A stretch of DNA of 64,000 bases from Bacillota bacterium (GCA_021771915.1 JAETNY010000004.1:16945-80944), one strand, 5' to 3'. Numbered from the stretch's first letter, positions 1 through 9,952 are shown. The notes: generated by a model from the letters alone, not told the origin. Numbers and translations: made by a program.

Positions 1-2
1 AT

Positions 3-3000
3 GAAAGAAAAAGAATTGCCAGCGATTTGTGGGATATAGCCAGAGATTTAAGCGACGAGGGAAAGAAACAGGGTTTGTTTTCTTTTATCAGGGTAGAGGT
101 TGAAGCTGTTTCCGGCGGTTTTCCGGAAGAAGTAGAGAAATTATCTCAAATGTTAGCCGAGCCGGAGCAGTTGTCCCAAATTATTGCTGAATACAGTGGA
201 TTTGCGAAAGCCTATTCCCAAAATAGAAAGGTTATGCGTTTCCGGCCTAATACGGCTAAAGGAATGGCAGCCAGGCTGGCCGATTTACAACTTCCCCGGC
301 TGGAGTACGGCAGCAAAATGCCGGAATTGCCGGATGTTGAACAGTTCATTACGGAAGATGAGCTTGCGGCGGCTTTAAGCTATTATAGCCGTTCTGACAG
401 CAGCCGACACCGGATATATAGCTTCTTTAGAGAGCCGCACACTGCCAAAGAAAAAGCAGATTTTCTGAAAAAGGAATACGGCATTGGCGAGCGAAGCGGC
501 GCTTTGCCGGGCAGCTTTTCATCTTTTGAGAATTATGACGCTAAAGGTATTAGGTATAGCAAATCAAATTGCCCTGACGTTATGCTTAGCTGGAATAATG
601 TGGTTAAGCGTTTAGATAAGCTAATTACCGATGGGCGATATATTAGCGCCGAGGAATTGGCTCAATGGATGGAACAGGCAGAGCTAACACAACCTGCACC
701 GGAGGCTGGACAAACGCCAGATATTGAAATCAGTAAATCGGAAATTATTGAGCCGGAAGCTGTGCAAATGCCGGAAGTTACCAAAGAACAAAAGCCGCTT
801 ACAGATACAAAAACGCAGTATAAGGTTGGCGATATGGTCTATTTGGAGAATACGGCTTTCGTCATAGAAAAGATTGACCAGTGGGACGTTAGCCTTTTGG
901 ATCATACGCTTATTTATCCAATCTTCCGCTCCGAAAATAAAGAAAACTTTGAGCGCCTTTTGCAGCAGGACGAGCGGAATAATTATCTTTTTAATATAGA
1001 AGAAACTGTTTCTAAAACCGCAGATATTGAAGTTGTGGAGCCGGAAGTTGAAGTTATGCCAACTACTGCGTCTGTGGGTAACTATGCTATCTGGAACAGC
1101 GATTTAGGCGTTGGCGGCGTTAAAACCAAATATGCAATGAATGTGGCGGCAATAAAGACGCTGAAACAGATTGAGCAGGAAAACCGTCAGGCCACACCGG
1201 AAGAGCAGGAAATATTGAGCCAGTATGTGGGCTGGGGCGCATTGCCAGAGGTTTTCGACAGTACCAAAGAAAACTGGCAGACCGAATACGCCGAATTGAA
1301 AAGCCTGCTCACCGATGCTGAATATATTGCCGCCAGAGGCAGCGTTTTGAACGCTCATTACACCAGCCCTACGGTTATTAACGCCGTTTACAGCGGTTTA
1401 GCCAGACTGGGATTTGCAAACGGCAAAATACTGGAGCCTGCCTGTGGGGTGGGTAATTTTTTTGGCCTGCTGCCGGAGCCAATGCAGCAAAGTAAACTTT
1501 ATGGCGTAGAGCTGGACAGACTGACCGGCAGAATTGCCAGGCAACTTTACCCAAATGCTAATATCCAGATTAAGGGGTTTGAGCAAACCAACTTTAATGA
1601 CAATTCCTTTGACGTGGCCGTTGGCAATGTGCCTTTCGGCAATTATAGCGTAAACGATAAGCCATACAATAAGCTGGGGTTTAGTATTCACAACTACTTT
1701 TTCGCCAAGGCGCTGGATAAAATCCACCCCGGCGGTGTGCTGGCTCTGGTTAGCAGCCGCTACACTATGGACGCTAAAGACAGCAGGGTGCGGCGTTATC
1801 TGGCGGAGCGGGCGGATTTGCTGGGGGCAATCCGGCTGCCCAATAACGCTTTCAAGAAAAACGCCGGAACGGAGGTTGTATCGGATATTATCTTCCTGCA
1901 AAAGAGGGAGCAGCTACGAGATTTATCCGATAAAACGCCGGAATGGGTAGAGGTTGGCGAAACAGATAATGGTTTCAAGATAAACCAATACTTTATAGAT
2001 AACCCGGAGCAGGTTTTGGGTGAAACAGCAGCCGTCAGCACTCAATACGCCAGTCAGGATTATACGGTCAATCCCCTGCCCGGCGTGTTTCTGGCGGAAC
2101 AGCTGCCTGCCGCTTTGGAGAATATCCGAGGCCAATATATTCCTGCCGAACAGGATATTGAAGTTGAACAAACTGCCGAAACTTCTGATGTAGATTTAGC
2201 AGAAGTACAGCCTAAAAACTACTCTTTTGTTGTTGCCAATAATGAGGTTTACTACTGCCTTAACAATAATCTGGTAAAGCAGGATTTAAGCAATACCGCT
2301 AAAGAGCGGATTAAAGCATTAGTCCAGCTTCGGGATTGCACTCAGCAGCTTATCTCAATGCAGATGGACGAGGATATGCCGGATACTCCAATCCAAAACC
2401 AGCAGGCGGAATTAAACCGTCTTTACGATAGCTTTAACGCTAAATTTGGACTCATCAACGACCGGGCTAACCGGCTGGCTTTTTCCGAGGATAGTTCCTA
2501 CTATTTGTTATGCGCTTTGGAAATTCTGGACGACGAAAATAAATTGAAATGCAAAGCGGATATGTTCACTAAACGCACTATCCGGCCATATAAAGCGCCG
2601 GAGCGAGTGGATACGGCGGCGGAGGCGCTGGCTGTTTCTATCGCTGAAAAAGCCAGAGTGGATTTGGCATATATGAGCCAACTTTCCGGTAAAACGATGG
2701 ATGAGATTACCTCAGATTTGCGTGGCGTTATCTTCCAGAACCCGGCAAATAATTTGTGGCAGACTGCCGACGAGTACCTGTCCGGTAATGTGCGGCATAA
2801 GCTAAAGGTTGCCGAATTTGCCGCTGGGGATAATCCGGCATTTACAGTCAATGTGGAGGCTTTGCGTCAGGTGCAGCCCAAGGATTTGGAGGCGCAGGAG
2901 ATAGAGGTACGGCTTGGCGCCACCTGGATAGATAAGGAATATTTCCAGCAGTTTATGTGGGAGGTTCTGGAAACGCCGGGATATTTGCGAGATAAAATAA

Positions 3001-6000
3001 CCATAGACTACTCTACCCATACGGCGGAGTGGCATATTAACAGCAAAAATGCCGTATCCGGCAACGATGTGGCGGCTTACAACACCTACGGCACAGACCG
3101 GGCTAACGCCTACAAAATATTGGAGGACAGTCTTAATTTGCGTGACGTGCGGATTTACGATACGGTTGAGGACGCTGACGGCAGCAAAAAGCGGGTATTC
3201 AACGCCAAAGAAACCACGTTGGCTGCTCAAAAGCAACAGGCTTTAAGAGAGGCTTTCAAGGATTGGATTTGGCGGGAGCCGGAGCGGCGGGACAAACTGG
3301 TGCGGCAGTACAACGAGGAAATGAATTGTTTTCGCCCCAGGGAATATGACGGCAGCCATATTAAATTTGTAGGAATGAACCCGGAAATAACCTTGCGGGA
3401 ACACCAGATAAACGCTATTGCCAGAGTAATCTATGGCGGCAACACCCTGCTGGCCCACGAGGTAGGAGCAGGCAAAACCTTTGAAATGGTGGCGGCGGCT
3501 ATGGAGAGCAAGCGTCTGGGACTGTGCCATAAATCGTTATTTGTGGTGCCAAACCATCTGGTGGAGCAATGGTCGGCGGAGATTTTGCGGCTTTACCCGG
3601 CGGCAAAAGTGCTGATAACCACCAAAAAGGACTTTGAAAAAAGCAACCGCAAAAAATTCTGCGCCCGGATTGCTACTGGGAATTATGATGCGGTCATCAT
3701 CGGCCAGAGCCAGTTTGAGAAAATCCCAATCAGCCCGGAGCGGCAAACAAATCTGCTGGAGGAGCAGATTGAGGAAATAACCCTGGGTATTGCCGAAATG
3801 AAAGCCAATAACCAGGAGCGTTTCAGTATTAAACAGTTGGAAATTACCAAAAAGCGCTTGCAGGATAAGCTGGAGAAAATACAGGCGCAAGCGGCAACAC
3901 ATAAGGACAGTGTTATTTATTTTGAGGAATTGGGCGTTGACCGAATGTTTGTGGACGAAAGCGACAACTATAAGAACCTCTTTCTCTATACTAAAATGCG
4001 CAATGTGGCCGGTCTGTCCACTACCGACGCTCAAAAATCCTCGGATATGTTTGCCAAGTGCCGCTATCTGGACGAACTGACCGGCGGCAAGGGAGTTATC
4101 TTTGCCACAGGCACCCCAATTTCCAATTCAATGACGGAAATGTATACCATTCAGCGGTATTTGCAATATGACCGCTTGCAGGAAATGGGTATGGGGCATT
4201 TTGACTGCTGGGCTTCAAGGTTTGGCGAAACCACCACCACGCTGGAGTTAGCCCCGGAGGGTACGGGGTATAGAGCCAGAACCAGATTTGCCAAATTCTT
4301 CAATCTACCGGAGTTGATGTCAATATTCCGGGAAGTGGCCGACATTAAAACGGCTGACCAGCTTAATCTGCCTACTCCGGAGGTGGAGTACCATACGCTG
4401 GCTGCCAAACCTACCGAACACCAGCAAATTATGGTGCAAGAATTATCTAAAAGAGCCGAGGCAATCCATAATGGAAGAGTTGAGCCGGAAATAGATAATA
4501 TGCTTAAAGTTACTTCTGATGGCAGAAAGTTGGGCTTAGACCAGCGAATAATCAATCCCAATCTTCCTGATGAGGAAAACACCAAGGTCAATATGTGCGT
4601 GGCGAACGTGCTGAAATACTGGCGTGAGGGCGAAAAGGACAAGCTGACGCAGCTGGTTTTCTGCGATATATCCACACCGCAGGCCGGTGTGAAATCCGAT
4701 ATAAACATAGACAATGAGCCTATTTTTAGCAATGTTTATGCGGATATTAAGCGCAAGCTAATTGTCGGCGGTATGCAGCAGGAACAGGTGGCGTTTATCC
4801 ACGAGGCCAAAACAGATATTCAGAAAAAGGAACTGTTTGCTAAAGTACGCTCCGGTCAGGTTAGGGTTTTAATTGGCAGCACCGCCAAAATGGGAGCCGG
4901 AACCAATGTGCAGGACAGGCTTATTGCCAGCCACGATTTAGATTGCCCCTGGCGGCCACGAGATTTAATCCAGCGTGAGGGGCGTATTCGCCGGCAGGGC
5001 AATATGAATAAGCAGGTTCACGTTTGTCGTTATGTAACAGAGGCCACATTCGACGCTTATTTGTGGCAAACCATTGAGAATAAACAGAAATTTATCTCTC
5101 AGATTATGACTTCCAAAAGCCCTGTGCGCAGTTGTGAAGATGTGGACGAGGCTGCCCTCTCCTATGCCGAGATTAAAGCTTTATGCGCCGGTGATCCTCG
5201 TATTAAGGAGCGTATGGAATTAGACGTGGAAGTTAATAAGCTGAAAATTATGAAAGCCAGCCACCAAAGCCAGCAGTATCGCCTGCAAGACCGCCTGATT
5301 AAGTATTTCCCGGAGCAGATTGCCGCTAAAGAAGCGATTTTGGCTGCTTTGCAAAAAGACAAAACAACTGCAGAAAATAACCGGCAGCCCAAAGAGGGCT
5401 TTGTTGGTATGGAAATTGGCGGCGTAACATATCACGAGAAAGACAAAGCCGGAACAGCTTTGCTGGAAAAATGTAAAAGCTATGTCAGTCTGGAGGCAAG
5501 CAAAATTGGCAGTTACCGGGGCTTTAATATGTATCTCTCCAGAGAGGGTTTTCGGCAGGATTTAACGATAACCCTTAAAGGCGCTATGGAGCATAAGGTG
5601 GAGCTAGGCACAGATATTCGGGGCAATATTATCCGCCTGGATAATGCTTTAGCCCAGATAGATAAACGCATTGCCGATGTGCAGAATACTTTGGCTAATC
5701 TGCACCAGCAGCAGGAGGCGGCTAAAGCCGAGATTGGCAAACCCTTTGAATTTGAGGTCGAATTGAGCCAAAAAAACGCCCGGCTAATTGAATTGGATAT
5801 GGAACTCAATATGGATATGCAGCCGTCGGAGCCGGAACAACAGCAGGAACAATCCGAGCCGCCAGAACCAACGGCGGAAATTAAGGAGCCGGAGCCAGCT
5901 TTAGCGCAAAGAGCCAGAACCTCAATTCTGGAGAGGCTGCGCCAACCCCTGCCACCCCGGCCGGAGATGACCGCTAAAGTTACTAAGCCAAAAAGTTACG

Positions 6001-6014
6001 CTATGGAGTTATAA
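3..6014 (+). CDS. N6-adenine methylase / superfamily 2 helicase fusion of mobile elements (5' partial)
   Basis: The frame is open from the left edge of the window. A TTG at 27 exists but has no ribosome binding site, so the true start is probably upstream. Counting from 27, a methylase domain shows motif I EPACGVGNF near residue 469 and a catalytic NVPFG (variant of NPPF/Y) near 533. A helicase domain follows, with Walker A HEVGAGKT near 1142, a DEAH-like VDESDN near 1308, ATGTPISNS near 1359 and motif VI QREGRIRRQG near 1648. The Glu/Pro-rich C-terminal tail ends in a motif shared with the next protein (SILERL followed by a Pro/Lys-rich stretch). Very large proteins of this architecture are typical of Firmicutes conjugative elements. 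They are thought to act on element DNA, either as anti-restriction methylation or in DNA processing, but the exact role is unknown. Confidence 0.9.
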   Translation, partial: ERKRIASDLWDIARDLSDEGKKQGLFSFIRVEVEAVSGGFPEEVEKLSQMLAEPEQLSQIIAEYSGFAKAYSQNRKVMRFRPNTAKGMAARLADLQLPRLEYGSKMPELPDVEQFITEDELAAALSYYSRSDSSRHRIYSFFREPHTAKEKADFLKKEYGIGERSGALPGSFSSFENYDAKGIRYSKSNCPDVMLSWNNVVKRLDKLITDGRYISAEELAQWMEQAELTQPAPEAGQTPDIEISKSEIIEPEAVQMPEVTKEQKPLTDTKTQYKVGDMVYLENTAFVIEKIDQWDVSLLDHTLIYPIFRSENKENFERLLQQDERNNYLFNIEETVSKTADIEVVEPEVEVMPTTASVGNYAIWNSDLGVGGVKTKYAMNVAAIKTLKQIEQENRQATPEEQEILSQYVGWGALPEVFDSTKENWQTEYAELKSLLTDAEYIAARGSVLNAHYTSPTVINAVYSGLARLGFANGKILEPACGVGNFFGLLPEPMQQSKLYGVELDRLTGRIARQLYPNANIQIKGFEQTNFNDNSFDVAVGNVPFGNYSVNDKPYNKLGFSIHNYFFAKALDKIHPGGVLALVSSRYTMDAKDSRVRRYLAERADLLGAIRLPNNAFKKNAGTEVVSDIIFLQKREQLRDLSDKTPEWVEVGETDNGFKINQYFIDNPEQVLGETAAVSTQYASQDYTVNPLPGVFLAEQLPAALENIRGQYIPAEQDIEVEQTAETSDVDLAEVQPKNYSFVVANNEVYYCLNNNLVKQDLSNTAKERIKALVQLRDCTQQLISMQMDEDMPDTPIQNQQAELNRLYDSFNAKFGLINDRANRLAFSEDSSYYLLCALEILDDENKLKCKADMFTKRTIRPYKAPERVDTAAEALAVSIAEKARVDLAYMSQLSGKTMDEITSDLRGVIFQNPANNLWQTADEYLSGNVRHKLKVAEFAAGDNPAFTVNVEALRQVQPKDLEAQEIEVRLGATWIDKEYFQQFMWEVLETPGYLRDKITIDYSTHTAEWHINSKNAVSGNDVAAYNTYGTDRANAYKILEDSLNLRDVRIYDTVEDADGSKKRVFNAKETTLAAQKQQALREAFKDWIWREPERRDKLVRQYNEEMNCFRPREYDGSHIKFVGMNPEITLREHQINAIARVIYGGNTLLAHEVGAGKTFEMVAAAMESKRLGLCHKSLFVVPNHLVEQWSAEILRLYPAAKVLITTKKDFEKSNRKKFCARIATGNYDAVIIGQSQFEKIPISPERQTNLLEEQIEEITLGIAEMKANNQERFSIKQLEITKKRLQDKLEKIQAQAATHKDSVIYFEELGVDRMFVDESDNYKNLFLYTKMRNVAGLSTTDAQKSSDMFAKCRYLDELTGGKGVIFATGTPISNSMTEMYTIQRYLQYDRLQEMGMGHFDCWASRFGETTTTLELAPEGTGYRARTRFAKFFNLPELMSIFREVADIKTADQLNLPTPEVEYHTLAAKPTEHQQIMVQELSKRAEAIHNGRVEPEIDNMLKVTSDGRKLGLDQRIINPNLPDEENTKVNMCVANVLKYWREGEKDKLTQLVFCDISTPQAGVKSDINIDNEPIFSNVYADIKRKLIVGGMQQEQVAFIHEAKTDIQKKELFAKVRSGQVRVLIGSTAKMGAGTNVQDRLIASHDLDCPWRPRDLIQREGRIRRQGNMNKQVHVCRYVTEATFDAYLWQTIENKQKFISQIMTSKSPVRSCEDVDEAALSYAEIKALCAGDPRIKERMELDVEVNKLKIMKASHQSQQYRLQDRLIKYFPEQIAAKEAILAALQKDKTTAENNRQPKEGFVGMEIGGVTYHEKDKAGTALLEKCKSYVSLEASKIGSYRGFNMYLSREGFRQDLTITLKGAMEHKVELGTDIRGNIIRLDNALAQIDKRIADVQNTLANLHQQQEAAKAEIGKPFEFEVELSQKNARLIELDMELNMDMQPSEPEQQQEQSEPPEPTAEIKEPEPALAQRARTSILERLRQPLPPRPEMTAKVTKPKSYAMEL

Positions 6015-6036
6015 AGAATTGGAGGAATTTCAATAT

Positions 6037-6894
6037 ATGAAAGATATAAATGAAATGAGTAATGAAGAATTAAATCAAGCCTTATCTGAAGAAATGCGAG
6101 CCGAACAGGATAAATTCCGGGAGTGGCTGGAAAGTCAGACGGCGGTGGAGGCGCTTAAACACGCCTATGAGTATATTATCCGGGAGGATATTCTTATAGC
6201 TTTAACTGATAGCGATTTGTCTCAAACGCAGGTTAAGGCACTGCTGCAAAATTCCTGTACTTTAGATGATATTTATAAGGATTGGGACAAACAGGAAACC
6301 GGCTTTATGCAGGATATTCGGGATACCATTGAAGAGCGGGCTAATATTTTTATTAAGCAGGAGCAGGAAAAGCTTATGCAGTATGCTAACGTGCCGGTAT
6401 ATAATCAGACATATGAATATGCTAAAATCCATAACGAATGCGATTGGTGCCTGCAATCACATCAGGCGGATGTGGCCTGCGGTCAGGCCATAGAGGCGGC
6501 TATAAATAAAAATTATTCGGGTAGTTCTTTGGATACGGACGAGGCAATACGAGAGGTTCTGCCTCGCTTTGGCAGGGAACGATTAAATTTTGTGCTGGCT
6601 AATATGGTGCGTAATCTGGCTTGGGACGGCAGAATTTCTGAAGCCAATAAGGAATGGGCTAAAAGCGTTCCAGCGCCGATAGATGAGAAACGCAGTCGGA
6701 AATTTATTGCTTTTAAGGTTCACCCCGGTTTGCTGAATTTGTTTGCGGATGATGTTAGAAAGCTGGAGCCAGCAGTTAGGCAGGAACAGGTAAAAACCAA
6801 ACCCTCCATTTTGGAGAGATTACAGCAGCCCAAGCCGCCGATACAACCCTCTAAATCTACTCCCACTAAAAAGCGCAGAGAGCCGGAGTTATAA
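6037..6894 (+). CDS. DUF3848/DUF3849-type element protein
   Basis: The protein has 285 residues. The start is the ATG at 6037, preceded by GGAGG at 6021. A TTG at 6019 would overlap that ribosome binding site and is rejected. The N-terminal half (about 1-110) resembles DUF3848, with HAYEYIIREDIL and a DIYKDW segment followed by an acidic helix. The middle (about 125-215) resembles DUF3849, with the pattern W-x(5)-H-x-A-x-VAC-x-x-AI and a C-terminal WDGRISEANKEWA-like stretch. The tail repeats the SILERLQQPKPP motif seen at the end of the preceding methylase-helicase, which suggests that both bind a common partner. Both domains are of unknown function and occur in Firmicutes conjugative elements next to the methylase-helicase. 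It lies 22 nt after that gene, so the two are probably co-transcribed. Confidence 0.75.
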   Translation: MKDINEMSNEELNQALSEEMRAEQDKFREWLESQTAVEALKHAYEYIIREDILIALTDSDLSQTQVKALLQNSCTLDDIYKDWDKQETGFMQDIRDTIEERANIFIKQEQEKLMQYANVPVYNQTYEYAKIHNECDWCLQSHQADVACGQAIEAAINKNYSGSSLDTDEAIREVLPRFGRERLNFVLANMVRNLAWDGRISEANKEWAKSVPAPIDEKRSRKFIAFKVHPGLLNLFADDVRKLEPAVRQEQVKTKPSILERLQQPKPPIQPSKSTPTKKRREPEL

Positions 6895-6897
6895 TTT

Positions 6898-7239
6898 ATG
6901 GCTGAAAAAAGAGAGCGTGAAGTGCAGCTTAAATTCCGGGTAACGCCGGAGGAAAGAGAGCTTATTGAGCATAAGATGGCTTTGCTGGGAACCAATAATA
7001 TGGCGGCTTATCTGCGGAAAATGGCCATTGACGGATACATTGTTAATCTTGATTTGCCGGAGTTAAGGGAGTTAATTTCCCTGCTCCGGCACTCCTCTAA
7101 TAATCTAAATCAGCTGACGAAAAGAGTTCACGAAACCGGGCGTTTTTATGATGCGGATTTAGAGGATTTGCGGCAAAGTTTTGAGCGCCTTTGGGATATG
7201 GCGGATAAGCTGTTAAAGGGGTTGGCAAAAATAAAGTGA
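6898..7239 (+). CDS. MobC-like relaxosome accessory protein
   Basis: This 113-residue protein begins 3 nt after the preceding stop codon. Its N-terminal part (REREVQLKFRVTPEERELI) has the ribbon-helix-helix pattern of MobC-type mobilisation proteins. The central AAYLRKMAIDGYIV and the later SNNLNQLTKRVHETG match the conserved helices of the bacterial mobilisation family. Such proteins bind oriT DNA and help the relaxase nick it in the cytoplasm. The relaxase gene normally follows directly. Here it is separated by an AT-rich membrane-protein gene, which looks like a later insertion. Confidence 0.85.
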   Translation: MAEKREREVQLKFRVTPEERELIEHKMALLGTNNMAAYLRKMAIDGYIVNLDLPELRELISLLRHSSNNLNQLTKRVHETGRFYDADLEDLRQSFERLWDMADKLLKGLAKIK

Positions 7240-7324
7240 AAAAAATTATAAACTATTATTTCATAAACAGAAAAAAAGTATTATAATTAAGTTAAAATAT
7301 TAGCAGGATAAGGAGCAAATGTTT

Positions 7325-8347
7325 ATGGAGATAATGGAATGGGTTTTTGAAAATCTAAATTACAAGAACAAGTCAGGTAAGATAGCCATATTTGTATTAT
7401 ATGTAATATACTTTTTCAATTTACTATTTATGGTTTTAACTCAACAAAAGATGGATTATGGTACATTTTTGGTACAGTTATTTTTTTTAATAATTATAAC
7501 TATATGGATTTATATGGCACCTTATTTTTATAATGATATTTTAAGTTTGAAGAGTTTATTTACAAATAATGATGAATATAATAGTGAATATAACAAAATG
7601 AAAAATAAAATTTATCTATTTAAATTTAAGGACAACAGTTCTATTTGCAAAATAATAAAGCTAGTTTACATTATAATTGGAATTGTTATTCTATTATATG
7701 AACTTTATTATTTTTATATATATTATGAATGTCAATTAAATTTTAATAATTTTTTTGCGATTGTTTTAGTGGTAGTGTCATTTTTGTTAAATTTTTCAAG
7801 TTATTATTTAAGTTTAGAATTAACTTATCTTATAAGGAATATTTCCAAATTAAGCAATTTAAAATATAACATATTTATTCCATCTAGCACATATGAATTT
7901 GTAAAATTGAAAAAGAATGTTGATAATGCTTCAATCGTTTTTCTTATTATTGTTGTCCTTTATAATCTTTCTTATATAACTTTATTAATTGCTAGGACTA
8001 ACCAAAACAATACATTAGAAATTTTATCTGCTTTATGCTTTCTAATATTTAGTATATTTAGTTGTTTTTATGCTACGGTATTACCAAAATATTACCTTTA
8101 TCAGCTTTTTTTTAATTGGAAAGAATTATCATTAAAGAAGTTTCAAGAAAAACTTTATAATACAATGGAGAATAAAAGCTCTTATAAGCAAATTGAAAAA
8201 ATAGTAAGAAAAATCAATCGATTGAATAATGATAAAGTAGAATTTGGCTTAGTAAGTAAATTTGGAACAATAGTTGGTTTAAGTACAATAATATATAATT
8301 TTATACAAATTTCTTCTTTGATAAAAGAAACGATAAATGGGTGGTGA
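7325..8347 (+). CDS. AT-rich polytopic membrane protein of unknown function
   Basis: The protein has about 340 residues and no recognisable family. The ATG at 7325 sits 9 nt after AGGAG (7311-7315), while an in-frame ATG at 7319 is only 3 nt away and less likely. About six or seven hydrophobic segments are visible: two near the N-terminus (about 22-65), two in the middle (about 112-175), two around 200-245 and one near the C-terminus. Long Lys/Asn-rich soluble stretches lie between them. Codon use is extremely AT-rich compared with the flanking mobC-like and relaxase genes. The 3' end overlaps the relaxase start by 11 nt. It is probably acquired cargo. An exclusion or defence role is conceivable from its place inside a transfer operon, but nothing in the sequence proves it. 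Confidence 0.7.
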   Translation: MEIMEWVFENLNYKNKSGKIAIFVLYVIYFFNLLFMVLTQQKMDYGTFLVQLFFLIIITIWIYMAPYFYNDILSLKSLFTNNDEYNSEYNKMKNKIYLFKFKDNSSICKIIKLVYIIIGIVILLYELYYFYIYYECQLNFNNFFAIVLVVVSFLLNFSSYYLSLELTYLIRNISKLSNLKYNIFIPSSTYEFVKLKKNVDNASIVFLIIVVLYNLSYITLLIARTNQNNTLEILSALCFLIFSIFSCFYATVLPKYYLYQLFFNWKELSLKKFQEKLYNTMENKSSYKQIEKIVRKINRLNNDKVEFGLVSKFGTIVGLSTIIYNFIQISSLIKETINGW

Positions 8348-9755
8348 TGTATATACGGCAACGACAAGGTTTATTCCCCTGCACACAGGCAAAGGCCGTA
8401 AAGCTGGTAAAGCCATAAGTGAAATTATTGATTATGTGGAAAACCCGGAAAAGACGGATAACGGCAAACTTATCAGCAGCTATGAGTGCGACAGCCGAAT
8501 TGCCGACGCTGAATTTGCTCTATCCCAAAGAATTTACCAAACCAAAAGCGGCAGGGAACAAAAAGAAAACGACGTTATAGCCTACCAGATAAGGCAGTCC
8601 TTTAAGCCGGGCGAGATAACCCCGGAGGAAGCCAACCGACTGGGCTATGAATTAGGAATGCGCTTTACCAAAGGACAACACGCCTTTATTGTCTGCACGC
8701 ATATTGACCGCTGCCATATTCATAACCATATAATCTTTTGTTCTGCCAGTTTGGACTGCACAAAAAAGTTTACTAATTTTTGGAACAGCGGTAAAGCAAT
8801 ACGCAGATTAAGCGATATTATTTGTATCGAGAATGGCTATTCGGTTATTGAGGAACCAAAACGCCGCCGGGGTTTAAGTTACAACCGCTGGCAGGAGCAG
8901 CAGGGAATTGAAAATAAGACCTCGCATAGAGATATACTGCGGCAGGCCATAGATAAGGCTCTATCTCAAAAGCCCAAAGATTTTGACAAGCTGCTGAAGC
9001 TGTTGCAAACAGATAATATTGAGGTTAATAAGCGAGGCAAAAACTGGCGTTTGAAAGCGGCAGACTGGCAGCAGTTTGTCAGGTTAGACAGCCTGGGCGC
9101 TGGCTATGCCGAGGCTGAATTAGCAGCGGTTTTGGCTACCGGCCAAGCGATTAAACCAAAGGAAAAAATAAATCTGCTGGTAGATATTCAGCGGAAATTG
9201 GCCGAGGGTAAAGGCGGCGCTTATTCCCGTTGGGCCAGCGTATTCAACTTAAAGCAGATGGCAAAAACATACAACTATCTGAATGAAAATAACCTGCTCA
9301 GCTATGAGGAATTGGCTGTTAAAACTGCGGCGGCCAGCGAGCGTTACAATGAGTTATCCGGTCTGATCAAGATTGCGGAAAAACGAATGGCGGAGATTGC
9401 CGTCTTGAAAACGCATATTATCAATTACGCTAAAACCAGGGAAGTATATGTGGCGTATCGCCAGGCCGGCTATTCCAAAAAGTTTGCCTCCGAACACGAA
9501 AGCGCCTTGCTGCTGCATAAGGCGGCGAAGCAGTTTTTTGACGAGGCCGGTTTGAAAAAGCTGCCCACTGTTAAAAGCTTGCAGGCCGAATATTCCCGGC
9601 TGCTAACGGATAAGAAAGCGGCTTATGGAGAATACCGGCAGGCCAGAGAGGAAATGAAAGAGCTTTTAACAGTTAAGGCCAATGTGGATAGTTTGCTGGA
9701 GATAGACGCAAACAAAGAAAAAATAAATCAGCGAGAGCCGGAGGCAAATCGTTGA
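8337..9755 (+). CDS. Relaxase / mobilisation nuclease
   Basis: This 472-residue protein belongs to the relaxase/mobilisation nuclease family that nicks oriT and stays covalently bound to the transferred strand. The N-terminus (YTATTRFIPLHTGKG) and an early conserved Tyr (around residue 32 in IIDYVENP) match the family. The metal-binding histidine motif HIDRCHIHNHIIF is at about residues 121-133. The C-terminal half is Lys/Glu-rich and probably coiled. The ATG at 8337 lies inside the 3' end of the membrane-protein gene and has only a weak ribosome binding site. This fits insertion of that gene in front of the relaxase and possible translational coupling. It defines the element as mobilisable or conjugative. 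Confidence 0.88.
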   Translation: MGGDVYTATTRFIPLHTGKGRKAGKAISEIIDYVENPEKTDNGKLISSYECDSRIADAEFALSQRIYQTKSGREQKENDVIAYQIRQSFKPGEITPEEANRLGYELGMRFTKGQHAFIVCTHIDRCHIHNHIIFCSASLDCTKKFTNFWNSGKAIRRLSDIICIENGYSVIEEPKRRRGLSYNRWQEQQGIENKTSHRDILRQAIDKALSQKPKDFDKLLKLLQTDNIEVNKRGKNWRLKAADWQQFVRLDSLGAGYAEAELAAVLATGQAIKPKEKINLLVDIQRKLAEGKGGAYSRWASVFNLKQMAKTYNYLNENNLLSYEELAVKTAAASERYNELSGLIKIAEKRMAEIAVLKTHIINYAKTREVYVAYRQAGYSKKFASEHESALLLHKAAKQFFDEAGLKKLPTVKSLQAEYSRLLTDKKAAYGEYRQAREEMKELLTVKANVDSLLEIDANKEKINQREPEANR

Positions 9756-9837
9756 GTTGTTAGCGAAGCAATACCGATTTCTGGTCTGGCGCAAGCCGGA
9801 CTAAAAGCGTTTCAACCAAAGGCTGAAATGCGCAGCC

Positions 9838-9855
9838 GCCCAAACAAAGTTTGGG
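9838..9855. repeat. Inverted repeat after the relaxase gene
   Basis: The arms CCCAAAC and GTTTGGG flank an AAA centre. The same heptamer recurs in the palindrome about 90 bp downstream. Positions are approximate to 1-2 bp. Confidence 0.5.
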
Positions 9856-9892
9856 TGTTCAAAGGGGTTCGGGGGCGCTGCCCCTAAAAAGC

Positions 9893-9934
9893 AAATAGCA
9901 CATCTGTATTTACGGCAGATGTGCTATTTTTGTG
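9893..9934 (+). terminator. Rho-independent terminator after the relaxase gene
   Basis: A perfect 14-bp stem (9893-9906 with 9916-9929) encloses a 9-nt loop and is followed by a short T-rich tract. It ends the transfer-gene transcript 140 nt after the relaxase stop codon. Confidence 0.85.
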
Positions 9935-9952
9935 TTTGGGTACCCAAACACA
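9931..9952. repeat. Perfect 22-bp palindrome with KpnI-type centre
   Basis: The half-site TGTGTTTGGGT is followed immediately by its exact reverse complement, with no spacer. It lies just beyond the terminator and before the convergent transposase-type gene. It could be a protein-binding site or a cruciform-forming element. Confidence 0.7.

Noticed and set aside
1104..5809. Several long minus-strand open frames opposite the methylase-helicase
   Set aside because: They lack ribosome binding sites and family motifs and mirror the codon pattern of the real gene.
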